Assembly: GCF_020497125.1 (NCBI RefSeq)
Contig: NC_059082.1
Span: 52,970,524 to 53,034,523, forward strand
Source: Mauremys mutica
Lineage: Eukaryota > Chordata > Testudines > Geoemydidae
Length of the DNA stretch: 64,000 nt
Reading direction: 5' to 3'
In this document: piece after piece, positions 46,746 through 58,802 of the stretch
How positions within the stretch are numbered: position 1 is the stretch's first letter
How the letters are laid out: the number at the start of each line of letters is the position of its first letter
The notes under the pieces: model-generated
What the model saw: the letters and a program-made list of their open reading frames with translations, nothing else
Told to the model about the DNA's origin: nothing
Databases searched by the model: none
Translations under genes and position numbers: made by a program

Positions 46746-47440
46746 AGGAGCAGAGATGGGAGAGGGTCCTGAACAGTGGGCTTCTTCTATTGGGAGTGGA
46801 TTTGTTTGAGATAGGGGATCATATGGGCTGGGGCATATATGGAGCCTGAGATATGGAGTCAGAAATGGGTGTTCCTGGAAAGATGATAACAGAAAAGAGA
46901 AGACTGGATAATAATTTTTGTAATATTTCATATGAGTCTATGAATTGAATGTATGAGTTCATTTGAAGTAATGAAGTTGACCATGTGCAAAAATTCCACG
47001 TATGGTGCCTCACTTGTGATTTTTGAGGAGAGGCCTTGCTACTGTGACAATCGGTCATCACCATGGATCTTGGGAATAGTAGGGTTTACATTTAAAGTAT
47101 TAAGAGCCCATTTGCATTTTTAGAATTAAAGCATATTTTAATTTTTCTCCTCTCAGGTTAACCATGGAGAGTCAAAGAATCATAGAGTTGTAAGGCTGGA
47201 AGGGACTTTGAGAGGTCATCCAGTCCAGTCCCCTGCACTCATGGCATGACTAAGTTCTAGATCATCCCTGACAGGTGTTTGTCTAACCTGCTCTTAAAAA
47301 CCTCCAATGATGGAGATTCCACACCCTCCCTAGACTATTTATTCCAGTGCTTAACCACCCTGACAGCTAGGAAGTTTTTTCTAATGTCCAAACTAAACCG
47401 CCCTTGCTGCAAGTTAAGCCCGTTGCTTCTTGTCCTATCC

Positions 47441-48264
47441 TCAGAGGTTAACTAGAACAATTTTCCTCTGTCCCCGTTTTATGTACTTGAAAACTGGTAT
47501 GTCCCTCCTCAGCCTTCTCTTCTCCAGAATAAACAAACCTAATTCTTCCAATCTTTCCTCATAGGTCATGTTTTCTAGACCTTTAATAATTTTTGTTGCT
47601 CTTCTCTGGACTTTCTCCAATTTGTCCACATCTTTCCTGAAATGTGGTGACCACAACTGGATACAGTACTCCAGTTAAGGCCGTATCAGCGCAGAGTAGA
47701 GTGGAAGAATTACTTCTCGTGTCTTGCTTACAAACACTCCTGCTAATACATCCCAGAATGGTGTTTGCTTTTTTTGCAACTGTTACACTGTTGACGCATA
47801 TTTAGCTTGTGATCTACTATGAACCCCAGATTCCTTTCCGCAGTTCTCCTTCCTAGGCAGTCATTTCACATATTGTATGTGTGCAATTGATTGTTCCTTC
47901 CTAAGTGGAGTACTTTGCATTTGTCATTATTGAATTTCAGCCTGTTTACTTCGGACCATTTCTCCACTTTGTGCAAATCATTTTGAATTATAATCCTATC
48001 CTCCAAAGCACTTGCAACACCTCTCAGTTTGGTATTGTCCGCAAACTTTATAAGTGTATTCTCTGCACCATTATCTAAATCATTGATGAAGATATTGAAC
48101 AGAACCAGAACCAGGACAGATCCCTGCGGGATCCCACTCGATATGCCCTTCCAGCTTGACTGTGAACCACTGATAACTGCTCTCTGGGAATGGTTTTCCA
48201 ACCAGTTATGCACCCATCTAATAGTAGCTCCATCTAGTTCAGGGGTCAGCAACCTTTGGCACAT
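47441..48264 (-). pseudogene. CR1 ORF2 reverse-transcriptase C-terminal half (dead)
   Basis: Minus-frame fragments read as a CR1 reverse transcriptase: 'SSGIPQGSV' (RT motif), then 'LIKFADNTKLRGVA', where the catalytic FADD has become FADN, then 'LQFNNDKCK'-like KVLHLGR, and finally a C-terminal piece with '[18 protein letters not shown]' (47600-47640). The upstream part 'DTVLHDLLINKLGKYNLD' lies beyond the hAT MITE at 48565-48610. The changed catalytic aspartate, stops and two insertions show it is inactive. Confidence 0.9.
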
Positions 48265-48562
48265 GGACCATCAGGGTGATCCGCTGGCGGGCCGTGAGAC
48301 ATTTTGTTTACGTTGACCACCCGCAGGCATGGGCCCCCGCAGCTCCCAGTGGCCGCGGTTCGCCGTTCCCAGCCAATGGGAGCTGCAGGAAGTGGTGCGG
48401 GCCACAGGAACATGCTGGCCACCGCTTCCCACAGCTCCCATTGGCCGTGGTACACCATTCCCGGCCACTGGGAGCTGCGAGGTGCCATGCCCACAGGCGG
48501 TCAATGTAAACAAAATGTCTTGCAGCCCTGATGGGCCGCGTGCCAAAGGTTGCCGACCCCTG
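48240..48562. mobile_element. hAT MITE, 323 bp, nested in CR1
   Basis: Ends CAGGGGTCAGCAACCTTTGG and, reversed, CAGGGGTCGGCAACCTTTGG. Duplications ATCTAGTT (48232-48239) and ATCTAGGT (48563-48570) match at 7 of 8 bases. The interior is GC-rich and palindromic, with repeated 'cagctcccattggcc'-like blocks, and differs from family A. No transposase is present. Confidence 0.93.
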
Positions 48563-48642
48563 ATCTAGGTTGTATTTCCCTAGTTTGTTTATGAGAAGGT
48601 CATGCAAGACAGTATCAAAAGCCTTACTAAAGTCAAGTTATA

Positions 48643-49675
48643 CAGTAACTCCTTGCTTAACGTTGTAGTTATGTTCTTGAAAAATGCGACTTTAAGTGAA
48701 ACAATGTTAAGCAAATCCAATTTCCCCATAAGAATTAATGTAAATAGGGGGGCTTAGGTTCCAGGGAAATTTTTTTCACCAGACAAAAGACATATATATA
48801 CACACAGTATAAGTTTTAAATGAACAATTTAATGCTGTACACAGCAATGATGATTGTGAAACTTGGTTGAGGTGGTGGAGTCAGAGGGTGGAAGAGGGTG
48901 GGATATTTTCCAGGGAATGCCTTACTGTTAAATGATGAAATAGCACTCGGCTGAGCCCTCAAGGGTTAACACATTGTTGTTAATGTAGCCTCACACTCTA
49001 CAAGGCAGCACAAATGGAGGGAGGGGAGGTGAGGCAGCATGGCAGACAGAGACAGACACACACCGTGTGTGTGTGTGTGTGTGTGTGCGTGTGTGTGTGT
49101 GAGAGAGAGAGAGAGCTGCACATTGCCCCTTTAAGTACACTGACCCCACTCTAAGTACACTGCCTTTTTAAGTAGATCAGCAAGTTGAGACAGCAGCTGC
49201 TGCCAGCAAGCTCCCTCCGTCCTGAACCCTGTTGTGTGTCCCCCCTGCTCTGTAGAGATGGAGTAAGCGGGAGCAGGAGTAGGGGGGAGGGGGACACCCT
49301 GACATTAGCCCCCCCTCTGCACCCCTCTGCACACCAAGCAGGAGGCTCCCGGGAGCAGCTCCAAGGCAGAGGGCAGGAGCAGCACACAGCAGTGTGGGGA
49401 GGGACAGCGGAACTGCTGGCAATTGATAGCCTACTGGGTGGCTGCCGCACACTGAACTTAGGGAAGCGGGGAGCTGATGGGGGGCTGCTGGCCCACCCTG
49501 GTTCCAAGCTCCCATCAGCTAGCTGCAATGGGCTGTTCTTTCTGCAAGCAGTGGACAAAGCAGGCGGCTGCCAGACAACATAAGGGAGCATTGCGCAACT
49601 TTAAACAAGCATGTTCTCTAATTGATCAGCAACATAACAACATTAAACGGGATGACTTTAAGTGAGGAGTTACTG
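48643..49675. mobile_element. Tigger/pogo-like non-autonomous element, TA TSD
   Basis: The left end CAGTAACTCCTTGCTTAACG and the right end reversed, CAGTAACTCCTCACTTAAAG, are inverted repeats. TA dinucleotides flank both sides (48641-48642 and 49676-49677), and the CR1 host sequence joins across them. The CAGT start and TA duplication fit Tc1/mariner-pogo (Tigger-like) elements. The 1.03-kb body has no transposase motif and contains a GT/GA microsatellite. Confidence 0.85.
49065..49114. repeat. (GT)n(GA)n microsatellite
   Basis: About 35 bases of GT repeat with one GC interruption are followed by a GA run of about 14 bases, inside the Tigger-like element. Confidence 0.95.
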
Positions 49676-49712
49676 TACCACATCTACCACTTCTCCCTAT
49701 CCATATGGCTAC

Positions 49713-50110
49713 TCCAAGAAGCAAAAAGCTTCAAATGACTGGTGATTCAGGAGGATTCTGTGCCAGAAGATTTGTAGCAATTCAGCTCAACAGAAACAGA
49801 GATGGTATTGCAAACAATACGTGCCTTGGAAATTCTCTCCCAAGGAGTTTAATGCAGCAGCAAGAGAGCATGTCAACTCTGAACAGCATGGAGATTCTCA
49901 TGAACGTGCAGCCAAGTTCTTCAACATCCTGACCAAGAAGAAAGCAAACATTGAGGCACACGCAAATAACTTCCAAAGGTATAACAGTGAAGAAAACCAT
50001 CAAAAGCTGCATCCAACTGTAACTGTGTCTCTCATCATGGCTTGAACAAGGCAAGACATTTGGTGTCTGGCAAGTCTAGCACCAGAAGGAATGTGCAGTT
50101 TCTTCAGTCA
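49713..50110 (+). pseudogene. Unrecognised coding-like relic
   Basis: Directly after the CR1, frames at 49705-49932 and 49821-50045 together look protein-like. A charged stretch (49821-50045) contains 'VNSEQHGDSHERAAKFFNIL' and 'TKKKANIEAHANNFQ'. The coding feel and the shift between frames suggest a broken gene copy or transposon relic. I do not recognise the family. Confidence 0.3.
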
Positions 50111-52144
50111 GGCAGAAGACAAAGTATTAAGGAAGCATTTTAAAATGGTTTCACTTACGGCATGGTACACGTCAGCCCAAACCAAAAGTGAACTGACTGA
50201 AATATGAAGTCAAGTAGTGAGACATTAAATTATAGAGGCAGCAAATATGTCAGCAGGATTTCTCTAGGCTAGAAGAAAGCCAGTGTAGGGAGCATGCCAA
50301 GGCAGGCCAGGGTGGGGCTGTTCTAAGCCATGACAGGAGCTATTTTGGCCCAAAGTCAGGCCAAGGGTTGAACAAAACATAAAAGTGGCTTAAAGCCACC
50401 TTTCTTCCTCCCCCCCCCCCACCCTGCACCTCCCTCCTGAGTTGTATCCAGCATGCGCTCGGTGCAGCTCAGGACTGAGCCCTCTGATCTTTTGATAAAA
50501 ATGCCACAGCCAGGCAAGCTTTAAAGAACAGACACGTTCACAAGACTCTCATGAAAATGTGCATATGTTCTACACTTCCTTTCCCATCCATGGCTGCTTT
50601 TGCATTTCCCCTCCGTATGTGTGACACCATCATTTTGCACCATGAAACTAGTGTGATGTCACAAAGTATGGATTGTGGAACCAAAGCATGAACTGGACAT
50701 AACGGACAGGCTGGTGAAGCTCTCTCCTTCATTTATTGCCAGAGATGCCACCTTTAGACAAGTGGTGGTCACAGTGCAGTCTCTGTGACTTAGACCACGG
50801 GAAGAGCTAGCCTTCAAGAGAAAAAGAGTCTCTTTTTAAAGCTGCAATAAAATGCAACTCGCAGCAAGTTTCTCTAGACTGCCCCATGGAGCCCTACAGG
50901 CATGTTTCCCCTTGGACTGACAGACCTGGCAGGATTTGGCTATATAGCACTTAACTTTTTCATTTCCTCACTTGTGCAACACTATGATTTAATTTAATGT
51001 ATCATTCAAACACAAAGGAAGTATTGGGAATCTACACGTATCACTGTAGGTTTATGCAATTGTCTTTTGCACAATTCCATAGATTTTTAAATCCACAGAA
51101 AATCCCAGCTACGGGATAATACAATATTGTGCAATGTGCAGCAGTGTGGTACCTCAGGAAATTACATAACTTAAAACATAGTAAAACATTTGCTATGCGT
51201 GCGCCAAAGCTTTTTTACCTCAACACTACAGTGCCAGATGTGAGCATCGGCCTTTGAGGACAGGAGAATTGCCATAGCTTTGAGAAGACTGGTTCCTGTG
51301 CCTCATATGTTCTGTCCTGGAAAGTCCACATTGAGTTCTGTTGTGTTGGAAGTGTCAGGTGGTGGCAGTGGTCACCGCGAATGTCCCTGAGATAATGGTG
51401 AAATTTGAATAGGGGCAGGTCTTTCCTAACTGCCGAGGAACTTTCAATAGATCTCACTATCTCTTTCTCTGCCTATCATGTCAGAGTTGTGCAACCACAG
51501 ATCTATTATTCTCTGTTACTGATACCAGAATCACTTATGTTAACACTGGTTGGCCTAAATATATCCACAAGACCAGAATTTTCAAGAATTCCAGAGGAGA
51601 TAGACTAAGGCAACTTGCCTGTGGCACATCTAAGAATGTAATTAGATAGCAGTGCCTGCTGTGGTCCTTGGGAACGCATCTTAACCTTTGTTCTCCTGGG
51701 TAATGTACCCATGCCCTGACAACTCAGAAATAAGCAATTATCACCCGAGCAGGAGCAATATGTGGGTGTATGCTTTTGCAGAGTAAAGTGGTGACTACTG
51801 AAGCCCAATGGCAATTTTGAATGCATCTCCAAGGTCATTGCTATATGCTGTGGACTCCATAATGTCTGGGAGAACCATAAAGAATATTACCTCAAGGATT
51901 CAACCAAAGAAACAAGAGTGGTCCCATTCCATCAGTCTGAACTTCCTGCTATGAGGGTAGGTATAAGACTTTGATGGCTGCTAATGCCAGGAGAGCTAAT
52001 CATAAAGGGGAAATCTTGACTTTTATTTTGCTAGCATTTTGGCTGAAACAGTGGTGGCCATGGGCAGAACTCACTTTATTTCTCAATGGCCTTTTTTTAT
52101 AGAGTTATCAGACATCATAGCGATTAGTTGAGCAGCCAATAAGA
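50111..52144. other. Intergenic, no gene recognised
   Basis: Mixed sequence with a C run at 50411-50420 and nothing assignable. Small frames show no domain. Confidence 0.5.
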
Positions 52145-52457
52145 GCATGTGTACACAACAACTGCGAGCTTGCGTGCGTCCCAGCATGGATAGACAGACA
52201 TGTGCAAGCTCTGCTCAAGCTAGCATGCTAAACATAGCAATGTGACTCTGGCAGCAAAGGCGGTGGCTTGGACTAGCTAGCCACCCGACTACATAGCCGG
52301 GGGGATGAGTGGGTTTGTACTCAGAAGGCTAGCCTGAGCTGTTGCCTGTGCTGCTGTGGCCATACTGTTATTTTTAGCATGCTAGCTTGAACAGAACTAG
52401 CATGTCTGTCTACCTCCACTGAGAAGCACCCTCCTAGCTGCTATGCAGAGCTACCCT
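52145..52457. mobile_element. Uninterrupted MITE of the 11.5-kb family
   Basis: The left segment with 'AGACAGACATGTGCAAGCTC' and 'AAGCTAGCATGCTAAACATA' is mirrored on the right by 'AGCATGCTAGCTTGAACAGA' and 'ACTAGCATGTCTGTCTACCT', giving inverted ends of roughly 90 bp. Possible 8-bp duplications CAATAAGA and AAATGAGA match at 6 of 8. It is the reference copy showing that the element at 11498-12553 contains an extra insert. Confidence 0.7.
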
Positions 52458-52465
52458 AAATGAGA

Positions 52466-55400
52466 GGTTTTACATGCACATTTTCTCAGCTATCTTAATA
52501 CCTTTGATGTGTATGTACCTTTGATGGTGGCAGCCATTTTGCTAAACAAATCAGATTATCTTCTGAGCTGCTGTCACTCCATGTGGATAAGACTATTAAA
52601 AAAAACTTCTGAGTAAAATTCTGACTCCACTGAAGTCACTGGCAAAACTCTTATTGACTTCACTGGGGCTAGGATGTCACTCTCCACCTTGGGACAAATG
52701 TAATGTTAAGAGATCTTTGACCTCCTTCTCTTCTTTCCCCTTCCCAGCATACACCTATGAGTCTCTTTCAGGACATTGTTTTATACCAGCAAGAGTTAGC
52801 TACATGAAACTCAAAGTCTCAGAAAGCTGGGCTCACTGCACGAGGCAATTTTTAAAATATCAGTGTGATGCATGGCTAGAAAGGGTTAAACATCCTGCAA
52901 AATAAACAACCCTCAAAAGACATGTGTGGAAATAATTGTGTTTTTGTGTATTTACATATGCATGAGTAGGATCGACAATGTAATCAATAGTTCCTGTCTA
53001 TGCTGTATTCTGATAATTCAGAGATCAAAAGAACATCCTAGCATTTAAATGAATTGTAAACATGGGATATCTGGGTATTCATCTCTCCTTTTGAAATGTA
53101 CTGTGAATGGTGGCGGAACAAGCAAATTGCCTTATGTTAATTCTGTAACTAAGTACTGGTGATGGACCTCCTGCAAAGTCATGCTAATTACCTTTAGAAC
53201 TCCAACTTGTCAAAAGACATGAAATTGTATAAAAGATCCTGGGGTCCTGATTCTGTCATCTCAGATCTGCTTAGGCTTCATCAGGGAAATTTGAGTCACA
53301 AGACTGAGGTCCCAGTTTTGTTGGTACTCCCTGAATATGATATTTGAACATTGGACTGTAACTTGTGAACTATTTCTCAAAGAACTCTTTGCAACTACAA
53401 AGCTCACCATCTCTGCTATGAATCTGAACCTAAAGAATTGAATTCATGTCTGTACGTATATTGATCTTTTAACCATACTCTCTCTTTATTAAGAAACAAA
53501 AGTTAAGTTTAGTTAATAAGAACTGGCTGTAGCACGTATTTGGGTAAGGTCTGGAATATTCAATAACCTGGGAGGTAATGTGTCTAATCCTTTGGGATTG
53601 GTAGAACCTTTTCTTTTATATGAAAATTTCTGTAAATCTTATTTCATCATCATTTGACATGGGTACCTGGATGGAAGTCTGAGGCTGGATTACTTTAAGG
53701 GAAATGTGTTTGGACTTCTGAGTAACCAGTAAGGTAATAAAGAAGCTGTTTATGCTGGCTTGGTAAAACTAAGTATTGGAATATCCACCAGCTTTATGGG
53801 GATTGGCTGCCCCATTCTTTGCAGTTCACCCTAATTGAGTGATCGTACCTGGCTCCCCACTAGAAGCCCAGTCACAATCAGACTGGGACTATCTTAAAGA
53901 AATAAAAGAAAAGTATCAATTATTTGACTCACCCAAATTTCATTCTTCTGCTTCACTCGAAAAAGGTGTGAAAATCAGTGGTTGTGCTGTTCTTATGCCT
54001 GTTCTTCTACAGAATTGTGGCATAATTATGATGGCATTTAGTATATGATTCCTCTGTTTAATAACAACATCAAACTGATCTGGGAAGGCATGGGTTTGTA
54101 GTAGTCTCTCCAAAATACAAAAGTAGCAATGTTTTCTAATGTTTAATCACTGATTTATTAACAGGAATCTGAACAAACATTTTCTTATTAATCACATCAA
54201 GTGCTTTTACTTAGGGTTTGCAGCTTAGATTCAAAAGAAGGTTCAGATTGAGAGCAAGACCAGTCAGAAAGTGATATCCTACTGTCTCTCAACAGCTAGA
54301 ACTAGGGAATGGAACATCACCAGTGTCTTCCCACAATCCTACTGTCTTTGGACTGTATAAATAGGTTGCCAGCACTTTTCCCCCTTATAATTTTGCTGTC
54401 TCCAGAGCAATAAGGGGTGGGTCCCTACTAGCAATCTCTGTGCAAAATGCCATATCTTCTTCCAGATTATAATTATCTTAATTATGTATTGGTAAAGGAG
54501 AATTCATCAAGCTCTGAGTGGCATTCCCTCAGCCCAATTATTCTACCTGGCCTGACACTACAGGATGCATTTATTATTCTAGCCAGTTGAATTAAGCCGA
54601 TCTGATGGTATGTACTTTAAATACAGAAGTTCTGCTTCACCGATGGATTCTGTGAATTCTGACACAAAGAGCACCCAAGCTCCATCACATTTTAGAACAA
54701 ATCTGAATAATTTAATTCCATCATGTGAAGTGTGATGTTATGAATGCTAAAAATAAATAAACACACACAAATTGGAAGAGCTGACAAAAATAAGTTACAC
54801 ACCCAAAAATGGAAATAAAAGACCAAATCCTCGGCAGGCATAAATCAGTCTTGGCCCAAAGACTCAGAAAAGTGTATATTGAGGTTGCATGAATTTAAAA
54901 TATATATTAAAATTAAATTTGGATTTCTCTGAAATATCACACTGAAGTTTTGCCTCACCTAACTCAATCACTGAGGAAGGACAATAACTGTAGGAGATTT
55001 TGGAAGGGCAGCCAGAATTCTCAATGAAAAATAAGGGGCATCCATTTAACTGAGATAGATGAGAGATTGAAATTAACACAGGGCTCAAAATCAATACTGA
55101 GATACAACTTGAGGTGGTATCAAGATGGGCTGCCCCTGCCTACCAAGAAAGTTGCCAAAAGAAATGTTTTCTTTAAAGGATGCTACAGACTTTATCCATT
55201 CAAAACAGATGCGTGGATGAGCAAACCTCTAGCTGTATTATGTTCCAAAACATAAGGGTAAACATGTTTATGTTATAAAAGTCCGGCTGGAAATGAACCA
55301 GACTGTAGAGGGAAAATAACAAATATGACCTTGAACCATTTTTTTTGCCCATTAAGATAAACTTTACCCAAACATTTGAAATGAACTGGCATTTTTTGAT

Positions 55401-55726
55401 TACTGCTGACTAACATATGCTTAAACTGTTTCTCAAACAAACCTGATAAAGAATAATTTTCATAATAAAAGCAGAGTGAAAGAATATTGCACATGACACA
55501 AGAACCAATCTTAAATATGCGGAATCTTTGAGGAATGCAGCACTAGGATTTTCCCATGAAGTCCAGAGCTAACATAAATAAATACAAGATATCTACCCTC
55601 ACTTTGCTGACATCATTAACGTTTGCATTATAAATAGAACTTGATCATGACAAAGGAGCTGGAGAATGGTTGCGCTGGTCCTGCCACACTACAGTGCCTG
55701 CAGTAACTCAGTTCTTAGCCCTGGAC
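52466..55726. other. Intergenic, mainly AT-rich; possible LTR relic
   Basis: No gene is recognised. A stretch at about 53210-53640 resembles a retroviral-type LTR: TATAAAAG at 53229, then 'TGCAACTACAAAGCTCACCA' and 'CATACTCTCTCTTTATTAAG'. I could not find a partner LTR or clear ends, so this is tentative. Confidence 0.4.
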
Positions 55727-56109
55727 CTAGGCCTGGTCTGTGCTATGAGGTTAGGTCGAATTTAGCCGCGTTAGGTCGATTTTATAATGAATGCATCTAC
55801 ACAACCAACCTAGTTCCGTCGTCCTAAAGGGCTCTTAAAATCAACTTCTGTACTCCTTCCTGGTGAGGGGAGTAGTGCTAAAATCGACTTTGCTGAGTCA
55901 AATTTGGAGTAGTGCAGATGCAATTCAACGTTATGGGCCTCCAGGAGCTATCCCAGAGTGCTCCAATGTGACCGCTCTGGACAGCACTTTCAACTCCAAT
56001 GCACTAGCCAGGTACACAGGAAAAGCCCTGGGAAATTTTGAATTTAATTTCCTGTTTGGTCAGCATGACAAGCTCAGCAGCACAGGTGACCATGCTGGTC
56101 ACAGGTGAT

Positions 56110-56640
56110 TCCCCCCAGAATCACAAACGAGCTCCAGCATGGACCGAATGGAAGACACTGGATCTGATTGCTGTATGGGGAGAAGAATTTGTTCAGGCTG
56201 AACTTCAATCAAAAAGAAGAAATGCCAATATATAATGCCAAAATCACACAAGGCATGATGGACAGAGGCTACAACAGGGACACACAGCAGTGCCGTGTGA
56301 AAGTTAAGGAGCTCAGGCAAGCCTACCAAAAGACAAAGGAGGCAAACGGTCACTCTGGGTCAGAGCCCAGTACATGCCGCTTCCATGATCAGGTGCATGG
56401 CATTCTAGGGGGGACCCTACTACTACTCCACCACTGTCCGTGGACACCTGCAAGGGGGGAGTCTCACGCAATAGGGAGGAGGATTTTGTGAATGAGGAAG
56501 AGGAGGAGGAGAAGAATGCGCAGCAGGCAAGCGGTGAATCTGTTCTCTCTGGCAGCCAGGACCTTTTCATCACTCTGGAGCCAATACCCTCCCAAGGCGG
56601 AATCCCCAACCCTGAAGGCGGAGAAGGCACTTCTGGTGAG
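56110..56640 (+). pseudogene. Harbinger Myb/SANT-like protein (frameshifted)
   Basis: In PIF/Harbinger elements this accessory protein binds transposon ends and helps bring the transposase into the nucleus. The reading starts near 'APAWTEWKTLDLIAVWGEE' (56131-56190), the tryptophan-rich first helix of a Myb/SANT-like trihelix domain. It shifts frame near 56217 into 'IYNAKITQGMMDRGYNRDTQ' and 'QCRVKVKELRQAYQKTKEAN', and shifts again near 56455 into an acidic tail with EEEEEEKN. The order and spacing match the usual domain, but two frame changes make the gene non-functional. Confidence 0.85.
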
Positions 56641-57689
56641 TGCACATTTGTAACTACAGTACAGGGTTTAAAAGCAATTGTGTTTAATGTTTGATTTGCC
56701 CTGAAGACTTGGGATGCATTTGCAGCCAGTACAGCTACTGGAAAAGTCTGTTAACGTGTCTAGGGATGGAGCGGGAATCCTTCAGGGACATCTCCATGAA
56801 GCTCTCCTGGAGTACTCTGAAACCCTTTTCAGAAGGTTTCTGGGGAGGGCTGCCTTATTTCATCCTCCACAGTAGGACACTACCACGCCAAGCCAGTAGC
56901 AAGTAGTCTGGAATCATTGCAGCACAAAGCATGGCAGCGAATGGTCCTGGATTTTGGTCGCATTCAAGCAACATTCAGTCTATATCTTTCTGTGTTATCA
57001 TTCATGGTCACCTGGTTGAAATAGGAGAATTTCTGTAAGGGAACAGTAAAAGGACCCTTTCATGCTGGGCTGTTTGTGCTTGGCTAAAAGGGATCATCCC
57101 AGAGAATAGCCATGCGGTGGGATGCGGGGAGGTGTGTGTGCTGCACATCCACCCAAAAACCGCAGTCCCTCCTTTTAAATGGCAAACCCATCCGGCATTG
57201 CTTGCTATGGGAAAGAAGGGCACTGCAGTTCGAAACCACTCCACTCAGGTGGAGCTGCAGGAAAGCCAACAAGAGCACAGACCACCACTGCATCCACTGT
57301 ATAACCGCCTGCCCTCCTCCCCAAGTTCCATATCCTCCTCACTCAGATGCCCAAGAATGCTGGGGGGGGAAGGCTCCAGGCACCCAGCCACTCCACTCCA
57401 GATGATGGCCCAAGCAACAGAAGGCTGACATTCAAACAGTTTTGATTTATAGTGTGGCTACAATAAGCAATGTGGCCTTGTCCTTCCCTCATCGTCCCCC
57501 CTCAGCTACCTTGTCAATTATCTTTCTTTTTATTAATTAATAAAGAAAGAATGCATGGTTTCAAAACAATAGTGACTTTATTTCCTTTGTCAGCTGTGAT
57601 TGAAGGGGGGAGTGGTTGGCTTACAGGGAATTAAAAACAACAAAGGGGGTGGGTTTGCATCAAGGAGAAACACACACAACTCTCACCCG

Positions 57690-58802
57690 GTAGCCTGGCC
57701 AGTCATGAAACTGGTTTTCAAAGCCTCTCTGATGCGCAGCATGCCCAGCGGTGCTCTTCTAATCTCCCTGGTGTCTGGCTGCTCAAAATCAGCTGCCAGG
57801 CGATTTGCCTCAACCTCCCACCCCGCCATAAACATCTCCCCCTTACTCTCGCAGATATTAAGGAGCACACAGTAAGCAGCAATAACAATGGGAATATTGG
57901 TTGCACTGAGGTCTAACCTAGTCAGCAAACAGCGCCAGTGAGCTTTTAAACGTCCAAAGGCACATTCTACCACCATTCTGCACTTGCTCAGCCTATAGTT
58001 GAACTGCTCCTTACTACTGTCCAGGCTGCCTGTGTATGAGCCATGGGAGTAAGGGGTAGGCTGGGTCTCCAGGGATGACTATTGGCATTTCAACATCCTC
58101 AGTGGTAATTTTCTGGTCTGGGAATTAAGTCCCTTCTTGCAGCTGTTCAAACAGCCCAGAGTTCCTAAAGATGTGAGCACCTTTCCTGACCATCCCACTT
58201 TGATGTTGGTGAAACGTCCCTTGTGATCCACCAGTGCTTGCAGCACCATTGAGAAGTATCCCTTGCGGTTTACATACTGGTTGGCAAGGTGGCCAAGATA
58301 AGGATATATGTTCCATCTATCGCCCCACCACAGTTAGGGAACCCCATTGCAGCAAAGTCATCCACTATGACCTGCACATTTCCTAGAGTCACTACCCTTG
58401 ATAGCAGAACATCAGTGATTGCATTGGCTACTTGAATCACAGCAGTCCCCACAGAAGATTTTCCCACTCCAAATTGATTCCTGTTGACCGGTAGCAGTCA
58501 GGCGTTGCAAGCTTCCACAGGGCTATCGCCACTCGCTTCTCAACTGTCAGGGCAGCTCCCATCTTGGTATTCCTGAGCTTCAGGGTGGGGGAAAGCAACT
58601 CAGAGTTCCAGGAAAGTGGCCTTATGCATGTGAAAGTTTTGATATGATATGAATCATCCCATACCTGCAACACTATGCGGTCCCACCATTCTGTGCTTGT
58701 TTGCTGGGCCCAGAATTGGTGTTCCACTGTATCAACCAACCCCACTGCAGCCATGATGTCCCAATTGCCACATCCCATGCTTTCAGGAATGTCTGTGTCC
58801 AT
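57690..58802 (-). pseudogene. Harbinger DDE transposase, HARBI1-like (inactive)
   Basis: This is the DDE nuclease that cuts and joins the element ends. Minus fragments follow the family order: N-terminal 'TSTEWWDRIVLQVWDD' (58660-58710); 'TVEKRVAIALWKLATPD' (58500-58550); 'GFPNCGGAIDGT' carrying the first catalytic Asp (58315-58350); a segment ending 'FRNSGLFEQLQEGT' (58125-58165); and 'VECAFGRLKAHWRCLLTRLD' with the catalytic Glu (57915-57974). The expected HDAR-type second Asp near 58165-58185 is lost to a small deletion and frameshift. Family length is near 350 aa; here it is split over at least four frames. Confidence 0.9.

Larger units (their letters stand above)
47170..49712 (-). mobile_element. 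CR1 LINE, minus strand, split by two insertions
   Basis: The 3' end, with AGAGTCAAAGAATCATAGAG, lies at about 47170. CR1 sequence continues to 48239, resumes at 48563-48642, and again at 49676-49712. The gaps are filled by a hAT MITE (48240-48562) and a Tigger-like element (48643-49675). Rejoining across each gap is seamless at the target duplications. The copy is 5'-truncated and covers only the reverse-transcriptase C-terminal half and the 3' UTR. Confidence 0.9.

Noticed and set aside
48246..48607. Overlapping 75-99-aa frames on both strands
   Set aside because: They lie inside a palindromic hAT MITE, which reads similarly on both strands.
49151..49591. 146-aa minus and 132-aa plus frames
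   Set aside because: They lie inside the Tigger-like non-autonomous element and have no transposase (DDE, helix-turn-helix) motif.
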